Source: Streptomyces sp. NA04227
GTDB lineage: Bacteria > Actinomycetota > Actinomycetes > Streptomycetales > Streptomycetaceae
Direction of reading: 5' to 3'
NCBI RefSeq assembly: GCF_013364195.1
Contig: NZ_CP054918.1
Coordinates: forward strand, 62,001-126,000
Length of the DNA stretch: 64,000 nucleotides
This document shows positions 25,564-34,608 of the stretch, one piece after another. Within the stretch, counting starts at the first letter, position 1, and each line of letters opens with the position of its first letter. The notes beneath the pieces were generated by a model. It did no database searches. It saw only the letters and a list, made by a program, of their open reading frames with translations, and was not told where the DNA came from. Position numbers and translations under genes: made by a program.

Positions 25564-27389
25564 CGCGCCTCCCCGTGGGCGAACACGCTCGCACCGCGGT
25601 CGGCGGCGCCGACGGCGGAGCGGAAGGAGGCGAAGAGTTCCCGGCCGGTGCCGGTGACCGGGGGTGCCTGCTTGGTGTCGGCCTCGCGGTTCGCCAACTC
25701 GTGGGCGTCGAGGAGGACTTCGAGCGTGCCGGTGTCGGCGTTGACCTCGATGAGGTCGCCGTCGCGCAGCCGGGCTATGGGGCCGCCCGCCGCCGCCTCG
25801 GGGGTGAGGTGGATGGCGGCCGGGATCTTGCCCGAGGCGCCGGACATCCGGCCGTCGGTGACCAGGGCGACGGCGTGGCCGCGGTCCTGGAGTACGCCCA
25901 ACGCGGGTGTCAGCTTGTGGAGTTCGGGCATGCCGTTGGCGCGGGGGCCCTGGTGGCGGACGACGGCCACCAGGTCGCGGTCCAGTTCTCCGGCGGCGAA
26001 GGCGTCCAGGAACTCGCTCTGGTCGTCGAAGACGCGGGCCGGGGCGCGTACCACCCGGTGCTGTGCCTGGACGGCGGAGACCTTGATGACGGCACGGCCG
26101 AGGTTGCCGTCCAGCATCCGCAGTCCGCCGTCGGGGGCGAAGGGTTCGCCCACCGGGCGCAGCACGTTCTCGTCGAGAGAGGCCGCAGGGCCCTTGCGCC
26201 ACACCAACTGGCCGTTTTCCAGGGTGGGTTCGCTGCGGTAGGACTCGGCGAGGCTGCTGCCGGTGACGGTGCGCGCATCGGGGTGGAGCAGGCCCGCGTC
26301 GAGGAGTTCGCCGATCAGGAAGGCGGTGCCGCCCGCCGCGTGGAAGTGGTTCACGTCGGCGGTGCCGTTGGGGTAGATGCGGGTCAACGAGGGGACGGCC
26401 GCGGAGAGTTCGGCGAAGTCGTCCCAGCGCAGGTCGATGCCCGCGGCGGCGGCCATGGCGACCAGGTGCAGGGTGTGGTTGGTGGAGCCGCCGGTGGCGA
26501 GCAGGGCGACGACCGCGTTGACGATCGCGCGTTCGTCGACGACTTCGCCGATCGGGGTGTACTGCCCGGCGGGCGCGGTGAGTTCGAGGATCCCACGGCC
26601 CGCGGCGCGGGTGAGCTCCCTGCGCAGTGCGGTGTCCGGGTTGACGAAGCTGGCGCCCGGCAGATGCAGACCCATGACCTCCATGAGCATCTGGTTGGAG
26701 TTCGCGGTGCCGTAGAAAGTGCAGGTGCCGGGGCTGTGGTACGAGGCGGCCTCTGCGGTGAGGAGTTCCTCGCGGCCCGCCTTGCCCTCGGCGTGGAGCT
26801 GGCGGACGCGGCTCTTCTCCGCGTTGGGCAGGCCGGAGGTCATCGGGCCCGCGGGGACGAGGACGGTCGGCAGGTGCCCGAAGGACAGGGCGCCGATGAC
26901 CAGACCGGGCACGATCTTGTCGCAGACGCCGAGCAGCAGGGCGCCGTCGAACATGTCGTGGGACAGGGCGACGGCGGTCGCCATCGCGATCACGTCCCGG
27001 CTGAACAGGGACAGTTCCATCCCGGCGCGGCCCTGGGTGATGCCGTCGCACATCGCGGGCACGCCGCCCGCGAACTGGGCCACTCCCCCGGCCTCGCGGA
27101 CGGCCTCCTTGAGCAGCGCGGGGTAGGTCTCCAGCGGCTGGTGCGCGGAGAGCATGTCGTTGTAGGCGGAGACGATCGCGATATTGGGTTTGACGGTGCC
27201 GCGCAGGCCGAGTTTCTCGGCGGGGCCGCAGGCGGCGAAGCCGTGCGCCAGGTTGGTGCAGCCGAGCGCGCCGCGCGCGGGTCCCTGGGAGGCGGCGGCG
27301 CGGACGCCGTCCAGGTAGGCGGCCCTGCCTCGTGCGCTGCGGTCGGTGATCCGCTGGGTCACCGCGGCGATGGTGGGGTGGAGAGTCAT
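25560..27389 (-). CDS. edd: 6-phosphogluconate dehydratase
   Basis: 609 aa IlvD/Edd family enzyme that dehydrates 6-phosphogluconate to KDPG with a [4Fe-4S] cluster. Cysteines that can hold the cluster are seen in [23 protein letters not shown] and [16 protein letters not shown]. Further family marks are [30 protein letters not shown] and [16 protein letters not shown]. Its length fits Edd rather than IlvD. ATG overlaps the zwf stop (ATGA). Confidence 0.95.
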   Translation of the reverse strand: MTLHPTIAAVTQRITDRSARGRAAYLDGVRAAASQGPARGALGCTNLAHGFAACGPAEKLGLRGTVKPNIAIVSAYNDMLSAHQPLETYPALLKEAVREAGGVAQFAGGVPAMCDGITQGRAGMELSLFSRDVIAMATAVALSHDMFDGALLLGVCDKIVPGLVIGALSFGHLPTVLVPAGPMTSGLPNAEKSRVRQLHAEGKAGREELLTAEAASYHSPGTCTFYGTANSNQMLMEVMGLHLPGASFVNPDTALRRELTRAAGRGILELTAPAGQYTPIGEVVDERAIVNAVVALLATGGSTNHTLHLVAMAAAAGIDLRWDDFAELSAAVPSLTRIYPNGTADVNHFHAAGGTAFLIGELLDAGLLHPDARTVTGSSLAESYRSEPTLENGQLVWRKGPAASLDENVLRPVGEPFAPDGGLRMLDGNLGRAVIKVSAVQAQHRVVRAPARVFDDQSEFLDAFAAGELDRDLVAVVRHQGPRANGMPELHKLTPALGVLQDRGHAVALVTDGRMSGASGKIPAAIHLTPEAAAGGPIARLRDGDLIEVNADTGTLEVLLDAHELANREADTKQAPPVTGTGRELFASFRSAVGAADRGASVFAHGEAR

Positions 27390-28861
27390 ATCGCTTCCTC
27401 GTCGTGCCAGGTGCGGCCGTCGCGTTCGATCAGGGTGGTGGCGGCGGTGGGGCCGCTGGTGCCGGCGCTGTAGCGGCGGGGCGGTGTGCCCGAGTCCTTC
27501 CACGCGGCGAGGATCGGCTCCGCCCACGCCCAGGCGGCCTCGACCTCGTCGCGGCGCATGAACAGGGTCGGGTCACCGCGTACGACGTCCATGAGCAGTC
27601 GCTCGTAGGCGTCCGGGGTACGGGACTTGAAGGTGTCGGCGAAGCTGAGGTTGAGCGGCACGCCGCGCAGCCGTACGCCGCCGGGCCCGGGTTCCTTGGT
27701 GACCAGGTGCAGATGCATGCCCTCATTGGGCTGCAGCCGCAGGACCAGGCGGTTGGGGGCCAGGGCCTCGTCGCCGACGCCGGGAAAGATGGAGTGCGGT
27801 ACGGGCCGGAACTGTACGACGATCTCGGAGGCCCGCCGGTCGAGCCGCTTGCCGGTGCGCAGGTAGAAGGGGACGCCCGCCCAGCGCCAGTTCTGCACCT
27901 CGGCCCGCAGGGCGACGAAGGTCTCGGTACGGCTGGCCGCGCCGTCGAGCTCCTGCGCGTATCCGGGTACGGCCTTGCCGTCGACGAGCCCGGCCACGTA
28001 CTGGCCGCGGACGGTGTCCCGGTGCACCTCGGCGCCGGCGAGGGGGCGCAGCGCCTGGAGCACCTTGAGTTTCTCGTCGCGTACGGCGTCGGCCTCGAAC
28101 CGGCTCGGCGGTTCCATGGCGACCAGGCACAGGAGTTGGAGCAGGTGGTTCTGCACCATGTCGCGCAGGGCGCCGGAGGTGTCGTAGTAGCCGACCCGCC
28201 CGCCGACGCCGATGTCCTCGCTGACGGTGATCTGTACGTGGTCGATGGAGCCGGAGTTCCACAGTGGTTCGAGAAGGGCGTTGGCGAACCGCAGGACCAC
28301 GAGGTTCTGGACGGTTTCCTTGCCGAGGTAGTGGTCGATGCGGAAGATCTGTTCCTCCGCGAAGACCGCGCCGACCTCGTCGTTGATCCGGCGGGCCGAG
28401 GCGAGGTCGCGTCCGATGGGCTTTTCCAGGACGACCCGGGAGCGCTCGCCGGTCAGGCCGTTGGCCTGGAGTCCTGCGCAGACGGGGCCGAAGAGGCTCG
28501 GTGCGCAGGCGAGGTAGAAGACACGGACGCCGTCGGCCGCGTCGAGCAGGGCGGTCAGCTCGTGCCAGCCGTCGTGCTCCAGGACATCGATGGTGACGTG
28601 GTGCAGCCGGGCCGTGAAGCGGTCCACGGCGGCGGTGTTCCACGCGTTCGCGGGGACGAAGGCGCGCATCTCGGCGGCCGCCTTGTCGCGGTATCCGGCC
28701 GTGTCGAGCCCTGCCCTGGAGACGGCGATGATCCGTGCGCCGTCGGCCAGTTGGCCGTCGTTGTCGCGCAGATAGAGCGCGGGCAGCAGCTTGCGCACGG
28801 CGAGGTCGCCAGTGCCGCCGAAAACGACGATGTCGCAGTCGGGGGCGACCTGTGTCGGCAT
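27386..28861 (-). CDS. zwf: Glucose-6-phosphate 1-dehydrogenase
   Basis: 491 aa. N-terminal cofactor site [26 protein letters not shown], active-site [14 protein letters not shown] (His is the base) and the late [11 protein letters not shown] are all conserved. ATG 28861 has GAGGAGTCACCC upstream. It is the first gene of zwf-edd-glk-eda, behind a promoter TTGATG-N17-TAGTGT at 28899-28927 that overlaps a putative ROK operator. No pgl (6-phosphogluconolactonase) gene is in the operon. Such a zwf tied to edd is separate from the pentose-phosphate zwf/opcA/tal cluster of Streptomyces. Confidence 0.95.
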   Translation of the reverse strand: MPTQVAPDCDIVVFGGTGDLAVRKLLPALYLRDNDGQLADGARIIAVSRAGLDTAGYRDKAAAEMRAFVPANAWNTAAVDRFTARLHHVTIDVLEHDGWHELTALLDAADGVRVFYLACAPSLFGPVCAGLQANGLTGERSRVVLEKPIGRDLASARRINDEVGAVFAEEQIFRIDHYLGKETVQNLVVLRFANALLEPLWNSGSIDHVQITVSEDIGVGGRVGYYDTSGALRDMVQNHLLQLLCLVAMEPPSRFEADAVRDEKLKVLQALRPLAGAEVHRDTVRGQYVAGLVDGKAVPGYAQELDGAASRTETFVALRAEVQNWRWAGVPFYLRTGKRLDRRASEIVVQFRPVPHSIFPGVGDEALAPNRLVLRLQPNEGMHLHLVTKEPGPGGVRLRGVPLNLSFADTFKSRTPDAYERLLMDVVRGDPTLFMRRDEVEAAWAWAEPILAAWKDSGTPPRRYSAGTSGPTAATTLIERDGRTWHDEEAI

Positions 28862-28898
28862 GGGTGACTCCTCGGAGCGGTGGTCCGTAGCGAGCGAC

Positions 28899-28927
28899 AC
28901 ACTAGAACCACTTACGTTTCTCATCAA
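28899..28927 (-). promoter_or_regulatory. Probable zwf operon promoter
   Basis: On the minus strand TTGATG (28927-28922), a 17-base spacer and TAGTGT (28904-28899) match the vegetative -35/-10 pattern well. The predicted start is about 30 bases before the zwf ATG. A CTTAC element at 28911-28915 lies in the spacer. Confidence 0.7.
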
Positions 28928-28959
28928 GCAAACTTACGTACTGAATGTTCATTAGTAAG
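28911..28959. promoter_or_regulatory. Three CTTAC half-sites, probable ROK operator
   Basis: CTTAC at 28911-28915, CTTAC at 28933-28937 and GTAAG (its complement) at 28955-28959 lie exactly 22 bases apart. Longer matches are ACTTACGT at 28910-28917 and 28932-28939. The set covers the zwf promoter and reaches toward the divergent ROK gene, so one repressor could control both directions. Confidence 0.6.
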
Positions 28960-29013
28960 CTGGGGTTCGGCGAACGAGCCCCGGAATGTCACATGGCGGA
29001 AGGCAGGCGCGGC

Positions 29014-30210
29014 ATGGCAGGGCGACCGATGTCCACGCCCGGATCCTCGGCCGGGGAGGTCTTCCGACTCATCCACCAGCAGCAGGCCGCGACACGTACC
29101 GATATCGGCCGGATCACCGGACTGTCCCGAACCGCCGTGACCCTGCGCGTGAACCAGCTCCTGGAGCAGGGCCTGGTCGCGGAACGGGCCGAGGGCGGCT
29201 CGACCGGTGGCCGGCCGCCGGTCCGCCTTGAGTTCCGCGTCGACGGCGGCATCGTGCTGGCGGCGGCCCTCGGCGCCAGCCGCGCGCAGCTCGCCGTGTG
29301 CGATCTCGCCGGCCGGGTACTGCGCGAGTCGGAGCTGCCGGTGGACAACAGCCGCGGCCCCGAGGCGCTGCTGACCTCGGCCGTCGACAGCCTTCAGGAA
29401 CTCCTCGCGGCGACCGGACATACCGGGCACGAGATCCGCGGTGTCGGCGTGAGCGTGCCGGGCATGATCGACGCCACCACAGGCCGCAGCGTGAGCCCTT
29501 CACTCCAGCCGGGCTGGGGCGACATCCCGGTGGCGGAGTTCTTCACCCGGCGCTTCGCGGTGCCGGTCCGGGTCGACAACGACGTGAACGCCCTCGCCCT
29601 CGCCGAGCACCGGGTGCACCCGGAGGTCGACGACCTGCTGGTGATCAAGGCGTCCACCGGTATCGGCGCCGCCATCATCGCGGGCGGGCGGCTGCAGCGG
29701 GGCGCGCTGAGCGCCGCCGGGGAGCTCGGCCACATCAAGGTGTCCGACGCGGGCGGCGCGGCCTGCCGCTGCGGCAGCAGCGACTGCCTGGAGGCGGTGG
29801 CCGGGGGCTGGGCCCTGGTACGTGAACTGGCCGACGCGGGGCGGCCGGTGGCCGACGCGCTGGGCGTCGCCGAACTCGCCCGCGACGGCGACCCGGAGGC
29901 ACTGAGGCTGATCCGGGAAGCCGGTCGCCGCATCGGCGAGGTCACGGCCGGGGCGGTCAACCTGCTCAACCCGGCGCTGATCGTGATCGGCGGCGACCTC
30001 GCACAGGCCTACGAGCCCCTGGTCGCCGGCATCCGGGAGCTGATCTACCAGCGCTCGACGACCGCGGTCACCCGCAGCCTGCGCTTCGAGTCCAGCTCCC
30101 AGCACGAGCACTCCGGAGTCGCGGCCTCGGCGGCGATGGTGCTCGAAGAGGTCCTGTCGGCCCGTGCCGTCGACGCGACGATCGGGGGCCGGGGGCGCGC
30201 CGCGCACTGA
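29014..30210 (+). CDS. ROK-family transcriptional repressor
   Basis: 398 aa from ATG 29014 (ATG 28993 or 29029 are alternatives; AGGCAGG precedes 29014). N-terminal winged HTH TRTDIGRITGLSRTAVTLRVNQLLEQGLV is followed by the G-G-R-P-P-V-R-L hinge and an ASKHA sugar-binding domain. The VDNDVNALALAEH segment, STGIGAAIIAGG, GELGHIKV and the zinc site CRCGSSDCLEA are present, as in NagC/Mlc-like proteins. It is divergent from zwf, and CTTAC half-sites lie between. Most likely it senses a sugar or sugar phosphate and represses the Entner-Doudoroff operon and itself. Confidence 0.92.
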   Translation: MAGRPMSTPGSSAGEVFRLIHQQQAATRTDIGRITGLSRTAVTLRVNQLLEQGLVAERAEGGSTGGRPPVRLEFRVDGGIVLAAALGASRAQLAVCDLAGRVLRESELPVDNSRGPEALLTSAVDSLQELLAATGHTGHEIRGVGVSVPGMIDATTGRSVSPSLQPGWGDIPVAEFFTRRFAVPVRVDNDVNALALAEHRVHPEVDDLLVIKASTGIGAAIIAGGRLQRGALSAAGELGHIKVSDAGGAACRCGSSDCLEAVAGGWALVRELADAGRPVADALGVAELARDGDPEALRLIREAGRRIGEVTAGAVNLLNPALIVIGGDLAQAYEPLVAGIRELIYQRSTTAVTRSLRFESSSQHEHSGVAASAAMVLEEVLSARAVDATIGGRGRAAH

Positions 30211-30256
30211 CCCGGCACCCCCGACCGACGGGAGCCCAATTCCCGGGCGCCTGCGC

Positions 30257-30646
30257 TCAGTTCAGCGAGGGCTGGAAGTTCTGTACCGCGATGAGGAACG
30301 GCGGCGCCTCGTCCTCGGGTTCGGTCGGTGTGATGCGGAAGGTCTCGATGAACGGGATCGCCGCCCCGTCCGTGCCCGAAAAGGAGATGCCGGTCGCCGC
30401 GACGATCACGCTGCCCGCCTCGCTCCGGCCGCCCGCCTCGTGGGCCATGGCGGTCAGAATCTTGTGGGTGCCGCCAAGACGGTGGTCGATCAGGGACATG
30501 ATCGCGGTACGGCCGGAGGCCTCGCGGCCGCCGGTCCGGTACCGGGACGTGTCGTCGTACAGCACGTCGAGACCGGCCGGAGGGCCGCCGAGCGCACCGT
30601 AGTAGAAGTCCAAGAACCGGTCCGCGATGGTTCTGTGATCGGGCAT
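30257..30646 (-). CDS. NTF2/SnoaL-like protein
   Basis: 129 aa alpha+beta cone fold: IADRFLDFYYGALGGPPAGLDVLYDDTSRY, GRTAIMSLIDHRLGGTH and the final IPFIETFRITPTEPE / FLIAVQNFQ strands match the NTF2-like/SnoaL superfamily. No catalytic residues can be assigned. The start at ATG 30646 is favoured because a TACCCT -10-like box ends six bases upstream with GTGAAC 18 bases before it, suggesting a leaderless transcript; a GTG at 30682 would add 12 residues. It converges on the ROK gene and is 82 bases from the hydroxylase 3' side. It could be a member of the pigment locus, but that is not clear. Confidence 0.75.
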   Translation of the reverse strand: MPDHRTIADRFLDFYYGALGGPPAGLDVLYDDTSRYRTGGREASGRTAIMSLIDHRLGGTHKILTAMAHEAGGRSEAGSVIVAATGISFSGTDGAAIPFIETFRITPTEPEDEAPPFLIAVQNFQPSLN

Positions 30647-30727
30647 GCGCGGAGGGTAGCAAAGTCGCCGGGCCCAGTTCACTCCCGGTTCATTTTCCGC
30701 GGACCGTGCGGCCGAGCTCGCGCCGCG

Positions 30728-32416
30728 TCAGCGGCGGCCGAGCAGCGTGGTCAGTACGGAGTGCAACTCGCCCTCGGGATCGTCGGAGGCGCGCACCGAC
30801 CGCCAGGCGACGAATCCGTCGGGCCGTACGAGGACCGCGCCGCCGGGTTCCACGCCGTGCAGCCGAGCCCAGTCGTCGTTGCCCTCGGGGACCAGTTCGC
30901 ACTGCGGCCCGGGGCCCACCCGGAAGGCGTCCAGGGGGAGTTCGAGCCGGGCCGCGAGCCGTTCGGCCGCCGTGCGCCAGTGGTCGCCGTCCGGTCCGGT
31001 GAGCAGGACGAGGGAACGGTCGTACAGGTCCAGGGTGGACAGGCGTTGCCCTGCCCGGTCCACCCACAGGTGCGGGGCCCGGGTGCCGGGCTCGCCGTTC
31101 AGGCGCATGTCGTCGGGTACGACCGGCATCTCGGGGTCGGCTCCGATCACGGCGCCCGCGGGGTAGCGGTAGGCGAGCGCGACGGTCAGGATGCCGCCCG
31201 GCTTTCCGCCGCCGGGCTTTCCAGCGCCGGGTTTTCCGCCGCCCGGCTGGCCGCCTCCTCCCCCGGGGCCGGGAGTCGGTACGTAGCCGGGGTGCTTGTG
31301 CTCGGCGGAGCGGGCGGAGGCGCGCGCGGCCGTGGCCCCGGCGACCGGGCGCCGCTCGGTGTCGTAGCTGTCGAGGAGGGCGGGGCCCGCCCAGCCGTGG
31401 TGCACGGCGGCGAGTTTCCAGGCGAGGTTGTGGGCGTCCTGGATACCGGTGTTGGAGCCGAACGCCCCGGTCGGTGACATCTCGTGGGCACAGTCGCCGA
31501 CCAGGAACACCCGCCCGTCGCGGAAGCGCTGGGCCACCCGCTCGGCCGCGTGCCAGGGGGCCTTGCCGGTGATCTCGACGTCGAGTCCAGGTTCTCCGAC
31601 GGCGGTACGGATGTGCCGGGCGCAGCGCTCGTCGGTGAAGTCCTGGAGGGTTTCGCCCCGGTCGGGATGCCAGGGGGCGTGGAAGACCCACTGTTCCTCG
31701 TTGTCGACGGGGAGCAAAGCGCCGTCCGCCTCCGGGTTGGTGAGGTAGCAGGCGATGAAGCGGCGATCGCCGACGATCGGCGCGAGGTCCCGGGAGCGGA
31801 AGGTGACGCTCACGTTGTGGAAGAGGTCGCCCGGGCCGTCGTGGCCGATGCCCAGTGTTTCCCGTACCGGACTGCGCGGGCCGTCGGCGGCCACCAGGTA
31901 GTCGGCGCGCACCGTACAGTGCGTGCCGCTGTCGCGCTCCTTCACCAGTGCCGTGACGCCGTCCGCGTCCTGCTCGAAGGAGAGCAGTTCGCTGCCGAAG
32001 CGCAGGTCGCCGCCGAGGCGGCGGGCGTGCTCCAGGAGGACGGGTTCCAGGTCGTTCTGGCTGCACAGGCACCAGCCGCTGGGGCTGAAGCGGGCCAGGC
32101 CGCCGCCCGGATCCATCTGCTTGAACAGCCACTCCTGCTCGTCACCGGTCAGCGAGGGCGCCTGGAGGATGCCGTGGTTCCCGGCGAGTACGGACGCCGC
32201 CCTGCGGATGTCCTGCTCGATGCCCGCGACCCGGAACAGCTCCATGGTGCGGACGTTGTTGCCGCGGCCGCGCGGATGGTGGGACGTGCCGGAGTGCTTC
32301 TCGACGAGGAGATGGTCGACGCCGCGGCGGCTGAGGAACAGTGAGGTGGACAGGCCCGTCAGGGACCCGCCCACGACGAGGACCGGGACGCGGTGCTCGA
32401 CGGTGGTTTCGGACAT
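30728..32416 (-). CDS. FAD-dependent aromatic hydroxylase, whiE-ORFVIII type
   Basis: 562 aa class A flavoprotein monooxygenase. VPVLVVGGSLTGLSTSLFL (FAD), the RGRGNNVRTMEL segment, VAADGPRSPVRE (DG motif) and VFLVGDCAHEMSPTGAFGSNTGIQDAHNLAWKL (GD motif) are complete; the C-terminal thioredoxin-like domain follows. Between these lies an insertion of Gly/Pro/Lys repeats (GGGKPGAGKPGGGKPGG) encoded by four 15-base repeats. It is divergent from the PKS genes, exactly as ORFVIII is in whiE spore-pigment clusters, and likely hydroxylates the polyketide. ATG 32416 is preceded by AAGGAG at 12 bases. Confidence 0.9.
   Translation of the reverse strand: MSETTVEHRVPVLVVGGSLTGLSTSLFLSRRGVDHLLVEKHSGTSHHPRGRGNNVRTMELFRVAGIEQDIRRAASVLAGNHGILQAPSLTGDEQEWLFKQMDPGGGLARFSPSGWCLCSQNDLEPVLLEHARRLGGDLRFGSELLSFEQDADGVTALVKERDSGTHCTVRADYLVAADGPRSPVRETLGIGHDGPGDLFHNVSVTFRSRDLAPIVGDRRFIACYLTNPEADGALLPVDNEEQWVFHAPWHPDRGETLQDFTDERCARHIRTAVGEPGLDVEITGKAPWHAAERVAQRFRDGRVFLVGDCAHEMSPTGAFGSNTGIQDAHNLAWKLAAVHHGWAGPALLDSYDTERRPVAGATAARASARSAEHKHPGYVPTPGPGGGGGQPGGGKPGAGKPGGGKPGGILTVALAYRYPAGAVIGADPEMPVVPDDMRLNGEPGTRAPHLWVDRAGQRLSTLDLYDRSLVLLTGPDGDHWRTAAERLAARLELPLDAFRVGPGPQCELVPEGNDDWARLHGVEPGGAVLVRPDGFVAWRSVRASDDPEGELHSVLTTLLGRR
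31200..31259. repeat. Four 15-bp repeats encoding a Gly/Pro/Lys insertion
   Basis: Four in-frame units (31200, 31215, 31230, 31245), such as GGCTTTCCGCCGCCG, encode the flexible GGGKPGGGKP stretch of the hydroxylase, between its FAD domain and C-terminal domain. Unit number may vary between strains without breaking the frame. Confidence 0.7.
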
Positions 32417-32808
32417 ACCCGTCAACAGCTCCTTCTGTCATGGGGCGGTGGGGTTCCAGGGCGGGATCGCACGGGTATCCATGGGTCCCCGAAGTGCCGG
32501 GCCACCTCGCGGGGATTCACTCGATCAGCCCACTCAAGTCGCCTGAACGGACGCCTGCGGGCACGGTGGTCCGTGAGCAACGTTGTCACCCGCTTCGGCG
32601 GTCGTCGGGCGCCCCTGGTGCCTCGGCGGGCCCGGCCCGTGCGCGAGCGTCGCGCAGGCGGACTCGAGGTCCGTGCGCCGGGGGCCCGCTCCGGTGGTTC
32701 ACCGGTGAGCGAGCGCCGGACAAGTCCAACTGTCCCTGTCCCCGATCCCCGCCAGGGCCGCCCGCGCACGGGCGCGGGCGTGCCCGGTTCCGGAAGGAGT
32801 TGGGAGCC
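32417..32808. promoter_or_regulatory. Divergent control region of the spore-pigment cluster
   Basis: 392 bases between the hydroxylase and the SchA/CurD gene. In whiE clusters this interval holds the divergent, developmentally controlled promoters (established for S. coelicolor whiE). I could not assign -35/-10 boxes. A strong GGAAGGAG binding site ends it before GTG 32809. Confidence 0.5.
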
Positions 32809-33975
32809 GTGACGCTCGTGTCGCAGGACGTGTCTCGGGACGCATCGGCCCTCGTGACCCAGTCGGCCTTCGACGGGTCGCGAGTCCGGGTGGTCCTGCT
32901 GATCGAGGTCCACGAGGGAGCGCAGCAGCGCTTTCTGGAGGCCTACGAGCAGCTTCGCCACCGGGTGGCGTCCGTACCGGGCCATCTCAGTGACCAGTTG
33001 TGCCAGTCCATCGAGAACCCGTCGCAGTGGCTGCTGACCAGCGAGTGGGAGAGTGCGCCACCGTTCCTCGCCTGGGTGAACAGCGAGGCCCATCTGGATA
33101 TGGTCCAGCCGCTCAACAGCTGTGTACGGGACACCAGGTCACTGCGTTTCAGCATCCTGCGGGAGACCTCGGGGACCGTGCCGTCGGGCACCCGCGACGC
33201 CGTCGCGGCGCCACGCTTCGGGGACGGTCTGGTCCGTCACGCGCTCACCTTCACCGTCGAGCCGGGCAGCGAGGGCGAGGTCGCGCGCATCCTCGCGGGG
33301 TACCGCTCCCCCGAGGCCCGCGCCGACGCACATACGCGTCTGGTGCGCACCACCCTGTTCATGCACGGCCATCGGGTCGTACGGGCGGTGGAGGTGCAGG
33401 GCGATCTGGTCACGGCGCTGCGGCACGTGGCGCGGCAGCCGGAGATCCGGGAGGTCGAACGGGCCGTCAATCCCTACCTGGAGCAGGACCGCGATCTCGA
33501 CGACCCGACGTCCGCCCGCCGCTTCTTCACCCGCGCCGCGCTGCCCGCCGTGCACCGCATCGCGGACCCGGCGGCCGATCCCGGCGCGGCGCCGCGCCAC
33601 GCGTTTCTCTACCCGGTGCGGTCCGGCTGCGGTACGGCCGTGGCACGGCTGCTGGCCCGTGAGGACGTACGGGCCGCGCGCGAGGGCCCGGACGCCGTCG
33701 CGGCGAGCACCGTGTTCCAGCAGGACGACGTGGTCGTACGGCTGGTGGAGACGGACGCGCCACCTGCGGAGCACTCCGCTCGGGTGCTCGGCGTGAGCGG
33801 ACGGCGGGCCGGTGCGGTACTCGCGCGTCTCGTCGAAACCGACGGGGCACGGGAGCTCACCACCGCGGTCGGCCTGGAAAGCTTCCTCGCGCGCTGCCGG
33901 ATGGACCTGGTCACCGACCGCAGAGCCGGACCGGCCGACCCGGCGGAGGTGACCGATACGGCCAACGCCGCTTGA
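32809..33975 (+). CDS. SchA/CurD-like protein, whiE-ORFI type
   Basis: 388 aa. An N-terminal ABM (antibiotic biosynthesis monooxygenase-like, alpha+beta barrel) region of about 20-110 (VVLLIEVHEGAQQRFLEAYEQLRHRVASVPGH, TSEWESAPPFLAWVNSEAH) is followed by a SchA/CurD-type region with a second ABM-like unit (ALTFTVEPGSEGEVARIL) and a C-terminal FLYPVRSGCGTAVARLL segment. SchA/CurD are first genes of spore-pigment clusters with unknown function. GTG 32809 follows GGAAGGAGTTGGGAGCC. It is the first gene of the PKS operon. Confidence 0.87.
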   Translation: MTLVSQDVSRDASALVTQSAFDGSRVRVVLLIEVHEGAQQRFLEAYEQLRHRVASVPGHLSDQLCQSIENPSQWLLTSEWESAPPFLAWVNSEAHLDMVQPLNSCVRDTRSLRFSILRETSGTVPSGTRDAVAAPRFGDGLVRHALTFTVEPGSEGEVARILAGYRSPEARADAHTRLVRTTLFMHGHRVVRAVEVQGDLVTALRHVARQPEIREVERAVNPYLEQDRDLDDPTSARRFFTRAALPAVHRIADPAADPGAAPRHAFLYPVRSGCGTAVARLLAREDVRAAREGPDAVAASTVFQQDDVVVRLVETDAPPAEHSARVLGVSGRRAGAVLARLVETDGARELTTAVGLESFLARCRMDLVTDRRAGPADPAEVTDTANAA

Positions 33976-34149
33976 GAAAGCGGGAGTTGGCACGAGCGAC
34001 CGGGACCCGGAGCGCACCGGGCACGAACCCTTCGGTGCCGCCTTCCCCGCCGTGCGCCCGTTCCGCCGCCCACCGAGCGGCCGTCACCCGCCGGCCCGCG
34101 CCCCGTCCCTGCCCACAACCACGCACGCGCCCCTGGAGGTCGATCCCCC

Positions 34150-34608
34150 ATGAACCAGCACCCCGCACGCATCGTCGCCCTGGACGACACCCCGCCCAAC
34201 CGGCGCCGCGGCGGCGATCTGCGCGCCATGCTCACCCCGACCGCGGTCGGTGCCACCAGCGGATTCATGGGGATGGCGCTGATCCGGCCGGGCGAGCGGA
34301 TCGGTGAGCACTACCACCCGTACTCGGAGGAGTTCGTGTACGTGGTGCAGGGCGAGATCGAGGTGGATCTGGACGGCGTGGCGCACCCGCTGCTGCCGGA
34401 CCACGGACTGCTCATCCCGCCGTACACGCGGCACCGGTTCCGCAACGTCGGGGACGGCGAGGTCCGGATGGTCTTCCATCTCGGGCCGCTGGCACCGCGG
34501 CCCGAGCTCGGGCACGTGGACACCGAGGGCGCCGAGGATCCCGCGCCGGGAGCGGCCGCGCGCCCGGCCGCCGCGGATTCGCCGAAGGGCGCACGGAGTT
34601 CCTCATGA
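34150..34608 (+). CDS. Cupin protein, whiE-ORFII/CurC type
   Basis: 152 aa single cupin. Metal-site pattern G-(x5)-H-x-H-(x4)-E is visible as [18 protein letters not shown], with the second motif [17 protein letters not shown]. After it come 35 low-complexity Ala/Pro/Gly residues. Homologues in whiE and cur clusters are needed for, or associated with, pigment formation; the exact reaction is not established. Its stop overlaps the KS-alpha start (ATGA). Confidence 0.88.
   Translation: MNQHPARIVALDDTPPNRRRGGDLRAMLTPTAVGATSGFMGMALIRPGERIGEHYHPYSEEFVYVVQGEIEVDLDGVAHPLLPDHGLLIPPYTRHRFRNVGDGEVRMVFHLGPLAPRPELGHVDTEGAEDPAPGAAARPAAADSPKGARSSS

Noticed and set aside
24583..28867. Long plus-strand ORFs opposite eda, glk, edd and zwf (for example 24583-26241, 25575-27473, 27404-28867)
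   Set aside because: They are antisense shadows caused by high GC codon bias. The minus-strand frames carry complete enzyme families with coupled starts and stops.
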